NCBI RefSeq assembly: GCF_003201285.1
Contig: NZ_QICS01000003.1
Location: forward strand, 1 to 64,000
Direction: 5' to 3'
From: Lachnotalea glycerini
GTDB taxonomy: Bacteria > Bacillota > Clostridia > Lachnospirales > Lachnospiraceae
DNA length: 64,000 nucleotides
A model generated the notes under the pieces. It did no database searches. It saw only the letters and a list, made by a program, of their open reading frames with translations, and had not been told where the DNA came from. Within the stretch, counting starts at the first letter, position 1; the number at the start of each line of letters is the position of its first letter. Shown here one piece after another: positions 17,989 through 25,951 of this stretch. The translations under genes were made by a program, and so were the position numbers.

Positions 17989-18960
17989 TTATCTCTTTAC
18001 CAGCTTTAAAATACTGACTGCAAAATCAGGACTGATAAAAGCTAAAGAAGCCGCAAATCGATTTCGCATACGTGCCTTTTTATCCCAAATTACCACTCCT
18101 TTGTATCTGTCAACTTCTTGTATCAGCTCTTTGTAAGCTTCATAAAACTGCTTTTTATCCTTTGGAATTTGTATGATAATTTGAAAGCAAGCACTAAAAT
18201 GTCTGGATACGGCTGCACGGTACAAGGTTTTCTTTTCACTCTCGACAAATTGAAGAATTTGCTTGGTAAACTCTATATAATCCATTTTATTTAATTTAAA
18301 TTCGCTGTTTATAATACTTTTTTCTCTTTGAACATAGCCATATTTTTTCTTAGAGCCAAATACTGTTTTTTTAGAATTACTTAGGAATTGATACACTGTT
18401 CCTACATCTTCATGCACCTTGCCTACCGGAAATTCTATAGAATTAATCATTTCTCTTTTATATAGCTTTGCCCAGGCTGACATTGTATAATACTTTTGAT
18501 AAAGCAAATTTTCCAGGCCCTCATCCCCTAACAAAATAATTACTTTTTCTCTTTCCTGATCTATAATATTCTGATTTTCTAAAACTTTTTGATAATTACA
18601 TACAGCAATATCCGCAGCATACTTACTAAGTAAGGAAAATAAGTATTCTACGTAATCTAAAGCAATATAATCATCTCCATCAATAAATGTCATATAAATG
18701 CCTGTTGCATGCCGCATTCCTACATTTCTAGCCTCCGATAAACCGCCATTTATCTTATGAATACATTGAATCCTTTCATCTTTTTTCTTATACTCTTCGC
18801 ATATGTTTGCTGACTGGTCGGTTGAGCCATCATCTATTAATATAATTTCCAGATTTTTATAGGTTTGTCTCAATATACTGTCTAAACATCTATGAATATA
18901 TTTCTCCACATTATATATCGGCACTATAACTGATATAAGAGGAGTTATATTACGTTCCAT
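17989..18960 (-). CDS. Family 2 glycosyltransferase
   Basis: A 323-residue GT2 enzyme of the EpsH/CpsJ type. It has ISVIVPIYNVEKYIHRCLDS at the N terminus, IDDGSTDQS, INGGLSEARNVGM and the TFIDGDDY metal-binding motif, then an EDVGTVYQFL segment probably carrying the catalytic acidic residue. The C terminus is weakly basic without clear membrane helices. The start ATG has GGAGGAGAG a few bases upstream. It lies 16 nt after the GT4 gene. It is probably one of four consecutive transferases that build the chain exported by Wzm/Wzt. Confidence 0.87.
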   Translation of the reverse strand: MERNITPLISVIVPIYNVEKYIHRCLDSILRQTYKNLEIILIDDGSTDQSANICEEYKKKDERIQCIHKINGGLSEARNVGMRHATGIYMTFIDGDDYIALDYVEYLFSLLSKYAADIAVCNYQKVLENQNIIDQEREKVIILLGDEGLENLLYQKYYTMSAWAKLYKREMINSIEFPVGKVHEDVGTVYQFLSNSKKTVFGSKKKYGYVQREKSIINSEFKLNKMDYIEFTKQILQFVESEKKTLYRAAVSRHFSACFQIIIQIPKDKKQFYEAYKELIQEVDRYKGVVIWDKKARMRNRFAASLAFISPDFAVSILKLVKR

Positions 18961-18976
18961 AATATCTCTCCTCCCT

Positions 18977-20125
18977 CTATAATTCTTTGTATAATTCTGT
19001 TATTAACTCTGTCATTCTTTCCCATGAATACCGATAGGCTTCCTCTTTTACCCCTTGAATAAACTCTAATTCTTTATCTTCGTTATAAAACTTTATAATA
19101 GCCTTGGCCAAATCATCCGCGCTTTTTGGGGTAACAATGTAGCCTGTTTTATTCTCTATTACTACTTCTGGCAATCCTCCTACCTCCGTGGCAATTACTG
19201 GTTTTTCAAATCCATAAGCCATTTGCACAATCCCACTTTGTGTTGCTGATTCATAAGGTAAAACCACCAAATCAGATGCCACAAAATATTGTTGAATCTC
19301 TGTATCTGGAACATATTGATCGAATATTTTAATACAATCAGCAACCTGTTTTTCACTAATCAAACGAATATAATCCGTTTTATCACCGCCAAACTCACCT
19401 ACAATCAAAAGCTTAATATCCTGATATGCTCTTTTCACATCTGGCATGGCACTGATTAAATACTTAAGTCCTTTATAACCGCGAACAAAACCAAAAAACA
19501 GAATTATCTTTTCATTCTTCTGCAAGCCTAAACCGGCTCTGGCAGTCTGCTTGTCCATATCCTGAAATTTAAATACATTGTAAGTTGGATGGACAACTTT
19601 TTTAAATTTAGGCCTTTTTATTATGCTTTTTAAATCTTTTTCATCCATACTTGATTGGACAATAAAGCCATTGCCCTTTCTTAGCACATTTTGAGTTAAA
19701 AAGCGGTCGAGTGGAAAGCTTTCATGTGGAAATACATTGTGGCATACCAGTATCTTTTTGAATCTGGAAAGTAACTGAAGCATTCCCCAATAGCATGGTG
19801 AAAAATAGGGGTGCCACCATTGTACCACCACTAAATCCGGATTTACTTTTTTAATATATCTAGCAGCCTTAAACCAACTAAGCGGATTGACTGTGTTAAT
19901 TAAAAACTTTGTGTTATCAATCATAAATGTTTTATTTTGGTAATCCCTTTGTTCCTTTTTAAATAGAAATTTAGGATATTGAAGCTTAAAGGATATCATT
20001 TCTACACTATATTCTTGATCTAATGCATGATACATTGCTCCTGTATAATGTGAAATTCCGCCTTTATAAGGATATACTGGTCCAATAAGCACAATTTGAT
20101 TTAATTTAACTCTATCCTTTTCCAT
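18977..20125 (-). CDS. Family 4 glycosyltransferase
   Basis: A 382-residue GT-B enzyme. The N-terminal domain contains GPVYPYKGGISHYTGAMYHA, with the glycine-rich acceptor-site loop, and the C-terminal domain has ILFFGFVRGYKGLKYLI, VVLPYESATQSGIVQMAYG and KPVIATEVGGLPEVV. These are GT4 donor-binding features, with an otherwise conserved E-x7-E spacing partly altered (SATQSGI). The downstream ENKTGYIV motif is standard for the family. It begins 16 nt after the DPM1-like gene and has GAGG upstream. The sugar donor is not determinable from sequence alone. Confidence 0.87.
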   Translation of the reverse strand: MEKDRVKLNQIVLIGPVYPYKGGISHYTGAMYHALDQEYSVEMISFKLQYPKFLFKKEQRDYQNKTFMIDNTKFLINTVNPLSWFKAARYIKKVNPDLVVVQWWHPYFSPCYWGMLQLLSRFKKILVCHNVFPHESFPLDRFLTQNVLRKGNGFIVQSSMDEKDLKSIIKRPKFKKVVHPTYNVFKFQDMDKQTARAGLGLQKNEKIILFFGFVRGYKGLKYLISAMPDVKRAYQDIKLLIVGEFGGDKTDYIRLISEKQVADCIKIFDQYVPDTEIQQYFVASDLVVLPYESATQSGIVQMAYGFEKPVIATEVGGLPEVVIENKTGYIVTPKSADDLAKAIIKFYNEDKELEFIQGVKEEAYRYSWERMTELITELYKEL

Positions 20126-20141
20126 ATTTCAACTTTTTCCT

Positions 20142-21146
20142 CTACTTATTATCAGCTTTGTTCACGTCATCCTTTACTACATCCGTATGTCCATCCGATT
20201 TCTCTGTCATCTCGTAATCTAATCGTTTTACCCGATATTGAATATCCTCTAATAGTTTTCGATTAGCCGCAATAATATCTCCTTGCAAGCCTACTACAAT
20301 AGTCTGCACTCCCACTACAATCATCATACTTGCCAAGATAAGAGATTGAATATGGCCATTGCCAGTTCCCCTTAGCCAAAAATAAGTAAATCTTACTCCG
20401 ATTCCCGCTCCAATAAAAATAGAGACGGCACCTGCCATAGTGAAAAATTTAAGTGGCCGATACATAATAAATGCGCGCACAATAGTAAGCATTGATTTTT
20501 TGACATATCCAAACATGCTATTAAACAGCCTTGATTTTCTAAGCTCTGGATTAGTATTAATCGGCACAGAGGTAATTGCCATTTTATTTCTGCCGGCTTG
20601 AACAATTGTCTCCAATGTATACGTATATTCATTGACTACGTTCATTCTCATAGCAGCTTCTCTGCTAAATGCCCTGAAACCACTTGGTGCATCTGGTATA
20701 TTTGTTTTCGAAGCCCTTCGTACCACCCAGCTACCAAAATGCTGAAGTTTCTTCTTAAGTGGCGAGAAGTGTTCTGTTTGATCAATGGGTCTTTCACCTA
20801 TTACAATATCTGATTTGCCTTCTATAATAGGCCTAACAAGCTTTTCAATATCTTCACCTGAATACTGGTTATCTGCATCCGTATTAACGATAATATCTGC
20901 ACCATTTCGAACAGCGGCATCAAGCCCTGCTAAGAAACCTTTTGCCAAACCTTTGTTGTTCTTAAAATTAACAACATAATGAACGCCCCATCTCTTAGCT
21001 ACTTCAACCGTATTATCCCGGCTTCCGTCATTTATAATAAGATACTCAATTGTATCGATTCCGTCTATCTGCTTTGGCAAATCATTAAGAGCGATCTCTA
21101 ATGTATTGGCTTCATTATAGCATGGAATTTGAATGATTAATTTCAT
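20142..21146 (-). CDS. DPM1-like polyprenyl-phosphate glycosyltransferase
   Basis: A 334-residue GT2 enzyme related to dolichol-phosphate mannosyltransferase. IIQIPCYNEANTLEIAL and IINDGSRDNTVEVA are followed by NKGLAKGFLAGL, VNTDADNQYSGEDI (metal site) and DAPSGFRAFSREAA, all DPM1/GtrB signatures. Two membrane helices follow at about 230-255 and 268-290, and the tail is charged and hydrophilic. The product would be a polyprenyl-phosphate-linked sugar used outside the membrane by GT-C enzymes, which are abundant in this window (inference). First gene behind the promoter at 21221-21249; AGGAG precedes the ATG. Confidence 0.87.
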   Translation of the reverse strand: MKLIIQIPCYNEANTLEIALNDLPKQIDGIDTIEYLIINDGSRDNTVEVAKRWGVHYVVNFKNNKGLAKGFLAGLDAAVRNGADIIVNTDADNQYSGEDIEKLVRPIIEGKSDIVIGERPIDQTEHFSPLKKKLQHFGSWVVRRASKTNIPDAPSGFRAFSREAAMRMNVVNEYTYTLETIVQAGRNKMAITSVPINTNPELRKSRLFNSMFGYVKKSMLTIVRAFIMYRPLKFFTMAGAVSIFIGAGIGVRFTYFWLRGTGNGHIQSLILASMMIVVGVQTIVVGLQGDIIAANRKLLEDIQYRVKRLDYEMTEKSDGHTDVVKDDVNKADNK

Positions 21147-21220
21147 TGTAATCTCCTTATGTGGTACATTATTCTCTATTTATAATTATTTCCCATTTTA
21201 TTTTGATTAATTGCGATATT

Positions 21221-21249
21221 ATTCTAACATACATATGAGCATTACTCAA
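21221..21249 (-). promoter_or_regulatory. Promoter of the exporter/heptose operon
   Basis: On the minus strand TTGAGT (21244-21249) lies 17 bp from TAGAAT (21221-21226). The start site would be near 21214, giving a leader of about 68 nt before the DPM1-like gene. The genes down to gmhA are co-oriented with short gaps or overlaps, so this may drive a transcript of roughly 13 kb. The TAGAAT box is shared with the fdtB promoter at 54894. Confidence 0.5.
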
Positions 21250-21307
21250 TAAAAACCCTGCTATTTATGCTAAAAAGTGTAGAACATAGTGATATTTTAT
21301 AACATTA

Positions 21308-21342
21308 AAAGCACCGTTTATTATTTTATAAAACGATGCTTT
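21308..21342 (-). terminator. Terminator of the nucleotidyltransferase gene
   Basis: A 12-bp stem (21308-21319 / 21331-21342) lies just downstream of the nucleotidyltransferase stop codon. One position pairs as G-U only when transcribed from the minus strand, which supports that direction. The T-run after it is short. Confidence 0.55.
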
Positions 21343-21363
21343 AACATTTCAAACTCTATATAC

Positions 21364-22293
21364 TCAAAAATACAAATCAAACAACTTAGCCGGATATACT
21401 CCATCGGTAATCAGTTTCTTAAAGGAATCCACTACAACCTCTTTATCCTCTTTATATGTAACACCAAACCACTTGTCCTTACTTTCCAATAATTTAACCT
21501 CTGCCTTACCTGTTTTGATTAAGTGATCCACTATGGTTGGAAGTAAGTATTCTTTTTTCTCTGGATGATCTCCTAAATCAGATAAAAACTCTACAAAGCC
21601 TGTTTCAAGCTCTGTTAAAATGCTTGTTGTAAAGCCCCACATATTCATGGATACATAGCTGTTTTTGTCTATTTCCTTTGTTTTTCCATCGGCTGTCGGC
21701 GCAACTACTTTGTCGCCTGCTTTTTCTATACCGCTGGTTTCTTCTACGTCTACTAATAAACGATTGCTGTCAGTCTTGCAAACACCTCTGGTTACAGCAC
21801 CATTATCGCTTAATGTATTCCCTAAAATAAACCCTGCCATACAATAGTCATGCTTGCCAGGCTTGTCCTTGGCCTGAATTAAATAATCATGAATTTTAAC
21901 AAATGCTTCTTTTCCATAATAATCATCTGCATTAATTACCATAAATGGTTCATTTACAATTCCTTTACAGCAAAGAATCGCCTGACCTGTTCCCCACGGT
22001 TTTTTTCTGCCTTGTGGAACTTCAAAATTCTCGGGAAGATCATCTATTTCCTGAAATGCATATTCCACATCAATGACCTTTTCCATTCTGTTTCCGATTA
22101 CTTCCTTAAAATCCTTTTCCAGATCCTTACGAATAATAAAAACCACCTTATTAAAGCCTGCTTCTATTGCATCATAGATGGAGTAATCCATGATAATTTC
22201 CCCATTAGAACCAACAGGCTCCAGCTGCTTAATTCCACCGCCAAAACGGCTTCCAATACCAGCTGCCATTATTACCAACGTTGTTTTTTGCAT
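21364..22293 (-). CDS. Sugar-phosphate nucleotidyltransferase family protein
   Basis: This 309-residue protein has the nucleotidyltransferase signature MAAGIGSRFGGGIKQLEPVG at its N terminus, PWGTGQAILCC near 105-115 and the metal-binding INADDYYG near 125. These fit enzymes that make an NDP-sugar from a sugar 1-phosphate, but the GGGIKQL loop and C-terminal half differ from GalU and RmlA. I recognise it as the stand-alone NTP_transferase type common near capsule genes in Clostridia, substrate unknown. The ATG at 22293 has AGGAG eight bases upstream and is preferred over the Met at 22314. It has its own promoter and terminator and is thus a single-gene unit. Confidence 0.8.
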   Translation of the reverse strand: MQKTTLVIMAAGIGSRFGGGIKQLEPVGSNGEIIMDYSIYDAIEAGFNKVVFIIRKDLEKDFKEVIGNRMEKVIDVEYAFQEIDDLPENFEVPQGRKKPWGTGQAILCCKGIVNEPFMVINADDYYGKEAFVKIHDYLIQAKDKPGKHDYCMAGFILGNTLSDNGAVTRGVCKTDSNRLLVDVEETSGIEKAGDKVVAPTADGKTKEIDKNSYVSMNMWGFTTSILTELETGFVEFLSDLGDHPEKKEYLLPTIVDHLIKTGKAEVKLLESKDKWFGVTYKEDKEVVVDSFKKLITDGVYPAKLFDLYF

Positions 22294-22330
22294 TTTTCTT
22301 TCTCCTATTGCCATATTTTTAACTGCATAA

Positions 22331-22359
22331 ATTATACCATATGTTGGTTTTTGCGTCTA
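22331..22359 (-). promoter_or_regulatory. Promoter of the nucleotidyltransferase gene
   Basis: On the minus strand TAGACG (22354-22359) is 17 bp from a perfect TATAAT (22331-22336), with a leader of about 30 nt before the start codon. On the plus strand TATAAT at 22436-22441 may serve the divergent membrane protein gene, but its -35 box (TTTATT, 22413-22418) is poor. Confidence 0.5.
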
Positions 22360-22502
22360 CTTTTTTAAATATTCTGTATTATTACATATTTTGTGTTTTG
22401 TATATAAATTTATTTATTTAGTTACTAAAATGGGTTATAATAGGCAAAGTATATGGTCGTACAATTATTGTTTATTGCCTATGCATTGGAGGTTCTATTT
22501 AA

Positions 22503-24053
22503 ATGAAGAAAAATTATATTATATTGCTTTTAATTATTTGTACGATTGAAGTTAGTCTTGGATTTCTATTCGGTATGGAAAAAGTTAATCTTCATGTTGA
22601 TGAGATTTATTCTTTTGGTTTGTCAAATAATACTACCGGTACTATGATGTCCATACCTGAGGGAGAATTAATTGACCGAAGCGTTTTTGATCAGTATGTT
22701 ACTGTTGATTTGGCTCATCGGTTTGACTTTACCAATGTCTGGGCAAATCAAAAGGCAGATGTTCACCCCCCTTTTTACTACTTGCTCATACATACTATCT
22801 GCTCCTTTTTTCCCGGAAAATTTTTAATGATGGGGGGAATCGGACTTAATATTTTATTTTCCGTTATCATAACTTTATTGATTTACTTTACCGTAAAGGA
22901 ATTATCGCAAAATGAAATGTTGTCTCTGCTTATTAGTGCAGTTTGGTCTGTTTCTCTTGGTAACATGACCTTTATTGTATTTATTCGTATGTACATGATG
23001 TTAACGGCCTTTATGTTAGCAATTACCCTGCTTCATATAAAATATGTTTCCAAAAAACTTACATTAAAATTTTATTTGGGTGTGGTTTTGTTGGCTATAT
23101 CGGGTACATTAACTCAATACTATTTTCTTATTTATTTGTTTTTTTTATGTTTTTTATTTGTTCTTCACCTACTGTTAAATAAAGATATCAAATCAGCTTT
23201 ATTATATCTATTATCTCTAAGCTGTGCAGGAATCGGAGCTGTCTTCATTTTTCCCGGAATGTTGTATCATATATTCAAAGGTTACAGGGGAAAAGAATCG
23301 TTTCAAAATATTGAGAATTTCTCTAATCTTTCTGAGCGTTTTATCGGTTATTACAACATATTAAACAAGGAACTATTTAATCAGGTTTTAACGTTTTTGA
23401 TCCTAATAATACTTTTGCTTCTTATTGTATCGATTAGAAAACGTACAAGTAAAATAAACTGGCGCGCTGTAGTTTTTTCAGGCTACAACTTATTGCTGTT
23501 TCCCAGTCTTCTATACTTTATAATCGTATCAAAAATCGCTATATATGTAACTGACCGCTATATTATGCCCATATTTCCGATGCTTTTAATCGCAGTGATA
23601 TTAGGAGTCACTTATTTGTCCTTTCACGTAGTTGGCAAAAGATATCTTATACTATTTGAAGCTTGCTGTTTTATTATTCTATCAGCTATTGGATTGATAC
23701 AAAATAAAAATATTGACAACCTTCATAAGGAAAGCGAGCCTGCGATTCAATTTGCAGAGGATAATAAGAAAGCCGATGTACTGGTCGTTTATACTGGGGC
23801 ATGGAGACTGAATTCTGTTTATGTGGAATTGACTCAATACAATCAGGTAAGAGTTATAACAAAGAAAAATCTTGCAAATTTTATAGATACCATAGATAAT
23901 TATAATGATGCAATTGTTTACATCATTGGTAACGATTATGAAGACACATTAGTAACCCTAATGAGTATGAATCCTTCTTGGACTTCCTATACCTCAGTAA
24001 ACAGCACTCAATATTCTCATGTTTATCAATTAAGGAGTAGTTATGAAAATTAA
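22503..24053 (+). CDS. GT39-like membrane glycosyltransferase (GT-C fold)
   Basis: A 516-residue integral membrane protein with about eleven hydrophobic segments. After the first helix comes NLHVDEIYSFGL, whose Asp-Glu is the catalytic first-loop acidic pair of GT-C enzymes, and then ADVHPPFYYLLIHTI, the HPP-x-YY motif of ArnT/PMT-like family 39 proteins. The C-terminal 110 residues are soluble and probably lie outside the membrane. The expected role is transfer of a sugar from a polyprenyl-phosphate donor to a surface polymer or lipid on the outer face. GGAGG lies ten bases before the ATG. It overlaps the next gene by 11 nt, so the two proteins may act together. Confidence 0.75.
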   Translation: MKKNYIILLLIICTIEVSLGFLFGMEKVNLHVDEIYSFGLSNNTTGTMMSIPEGELIDRSVFDQYVTVDLAHRFDFTNVWANQKADVHPPFYYLLIHTICSFFPGKFLMMGGIGLNILFSVIITLLIYFTVKELSQNEMLSLLISAVWSVSLGNMTFIVFIRMYMMLTAFMLAITLLHIKYVSKKLTLKFYLGVVLLAISGTLTQYYFLIYLFFLCFLFVLHLLLNKDIKSALLYLLSLSCAGIGAVFIFPGMLYHIFKGYRGKESFQNIENFSNLSERFIGYYNILNKELFNQVLTFLILIILLLLIVSIRKRTSKINWRAVVFSGYNLLLFPSLLYFIIVSKIAIYVTDRYIMPIFPMLLIAVILGVTYLSFHVVGKRYLILFEACCFIILSAIGLIQNKNIDNLHKESEPAIQFAEDNKKADVLVVYTGAWRLNSVYVELTQYNQVRVITKKNLANFIDTIDNYNDAIVYIIGNDYEDTLVTLMSMNPSWTSYTSVNSTQYSHVYQLRSSYEN

Positions 24054-25854
24054 TTTAGCAAAACAAAAATATTTATATATAACCTTAATTTTTGCCATTT
24101 TACCTAGAATTATATTGTGCTTTTTTATTAATACCTTAGTATATTATCCTTCCGATGAAGTTGCAACTGTATCAGGAGCTGCTCTATTAGCAGGGTACAA
24201 TTGGAGTCAGGTTGTTTCTACCGCCGGTTATTACGGGCAAGGCTTTTATTCCTTGTTTGCCCCTTTGTACAAGCTTACAGACAACCCTTTTGTTATTTTT
24301 AAAATCTCAATTATAGTGTGTTCTATTATTCAGGGAATGACTGCATTGATGTCTTACCATTGCCTGACCAGATATTTAAAGCTTAAGAACCCATTTCTTA
24401 TTTGTGCTATATCTGTGGCTGCTTCTTATCTTTTGGATACCCGTTCCACTAATCTATTAAATGAAACGCCACTGATGCTTATGTGCTGGATTATACTTGC
24501 TATTTTGTTTCATTTAAATGAGGCTGCAATGCTTTCAAAATCGACCCGTAAATACACGATATATCTGATTTTGGCACTTGCCTACTCTATTACTTTGCAT
24601 ACAAGGGCTGTTATCTTATGTGTTGCATTGTTAATCACTGTATTATTCTATTATTGGACTTATAGAAAATGGCTGGTGTCGCCTTCTATTATGATCGGAT
24701 TAGGTACGCTTGGCGCAGTACTTGGTTCTATCGGAATCGCTTTGATGCAAAGCAGGCTTTGGGGAGCGTCAGGCGGAACCATACGAAATGCTTCTATTAA
24801 TATTAATTTAGACATGCTGCTGAATTTGCTGAAACCGTACAGTTGGCAGGCTGCTGCGAATATTGTACTTGGATTAATTAATACTTCTGTTTTATTATCC
24901 TTTGGTTTCATGATGATAGCGATCGTGGTTTTTATTAAATTAATAGGAGACTGCCTGGCTCGCAAGCACTCAGTCACTGCTGATTTCGATTGCCATGCTT
25001 CCTATTACGTAACCGGCTCGATTTTTTTCATGACATGCACAGCCATAATGATTATTGGACTTGCTATCAAATGGTTACCCGGTGCTTCACAGGGAATTCA
25101 AGATGGGCTTGGAAGCAATAATTATGGATTTCGCTCTTTTGTATATTATCGGTATTTTGCAGTTTTTTTAAGTCCGCTTCTGATGCTTGTTCTTTCTTAC
25201 ATGCATCAATATAATATAAAACACTATTTTAAAGCTGCCACCATTACTCTAATACTAAGTCAAACTTATTGGATGGTATGCATTGTTCCTTACCTTTATA
25301 CCTTTCATGATTTTGAAGTTAAAAAATTTTTTACCTTATCACTTTTTTGTTTTAATAAGGTGAATATATGGATTTTTATGATAGCTAGTATGGTACTATT
25401 TGTTAGTTGGTTTGTTTTTTGGTATCTGTACTCCAAAAATAAATATTTATTGTCCATTTGTATTCTTTCTTTACTGCTAATCATAAATTATGCTGTTTTT
25501 GTCATTCAAAATGATTATCAAAAGCAAGACACAAATTACAACTTAGTAAATGCGGGCTATGATTTTGTAAAAACTTATGAAGATACAGTTAATTTTCCAA
25601 GTACAATATATGTACCTGAAGACAACAAGCTTCCCTATTTGTACCAATATTTTCTGATACGGTATACCATAATTCCTTCCTATCCATCAGTTGACTGCGA
25701 TCAGGCAATTGTCTTATGGCATACTCAAGAAGATCCCACCCTCCTCTCTATGGGATATGTATGGCTTCAGTTGGACAAAAATGAATATTTATATGTAAAA
25801 GGTAATGAACTAATCTCTGCTCTTGATGCAAAAGGCTTTCACTTTCAAGAATAG
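24043..25854 (+). CDS. Large GT-C-like membrane protein
   Basis: A 603-residue membrane protein with about twelve hydrophobic segments and a C-terminal soluble stretch of about 100 residues. The loop after the first helix reads YYPSDEVATVSGAALLAGYNW, with the acidic pair expected of GT-C glycosyltransferases; no HPP motif follows, so it is more distant from ArnT than its neighbour. AAGGAG lies five bases before the ATG inside the preceding gene, which indicates coupled translation. Together they form a two-gene operon ending at the terminator at 25912. Its function as a lipid-phosphate-sugar-dependent glycosyltransferase is inferred from topology only. Confidence 0.6.
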   Translation: MKINLAKQKYLYITLIFAILPRIILCFFINTLVYYPSDEVATVSGAALLAGYNWSQVVSTAGYYGQGFYSLFAPLYKLTDNPFVIFKISIIVCSIIQGMTALMSYHCLTRYLKLKNPFLICAISVAASYLLDTRSTNLLNETPLMLMCWIILAILFHLNEAAMLSKSTRKYTIYLILALAYSITLHTRAVILCVALLITVLFYYWTYRKWLVSPSIMIGLGTLGAVLGSIGIALMQSRLWGASGGTIRNASININLDMLLNLLKPYSWQAAANIVLGLINTSVLLSFGFMMIAIVVFIKLIGDCLARKHSVTADFDCHASYYVTGSIFFMTCTAIMIIGLAIKWLPGASQGIQDGLGSNNYGFRSFVYYRYFAVFLSPLLMLVLSYMHQYNIKHYFKAATITLILSQTYWMVCIVPYLYTFHDFEVKKFFTLSLFCFNKVNIWIFMIASMVLFVSWFVFWYLYSKNKYLLSICILSLLLIINYAVFVIQNDYQKQDTNYNLVNAGYDFVKTYEDTVNFPSTIYVPEDNKLPYLYQYFLIRYTIIPSYPSVDCDQAIVLWHTQEDPTLLSMGYVWLQLDKNEYLYVKGNELISALDAKGFHFQE

Positions 25855-25911
25855 AATTAATATATTCTCTGTTTTGAACTTTTTCAGAGTTCTACCTCGC
25901 TTGGCAAACTC

Positions 25912-25951
25912 AAAAAGGCTTAAACCACTTTCAATGGCTTAAGCCTTTTTT
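25912..25951. terminator. Bidirectional intrinsic terminator
   Basis: AAAAAGGCTTAA (25912-25923) and TTAAGCCTTTTT (25939-25950) form a perfect 12-bp stem flanked by A and T runs, between convergent genes. It stops the plus-strand GT-C pair, and its other strand overlaps the end of the YfhO-type gene. Confidence 0.88.

Noticed and set aside
21889-22368. 159-codon plus-strand frame opposite the nucleotidyltransferase gene
   Set aside because: Shadow of a conserved coding region; its product looks like low-complexity antisense sequence.
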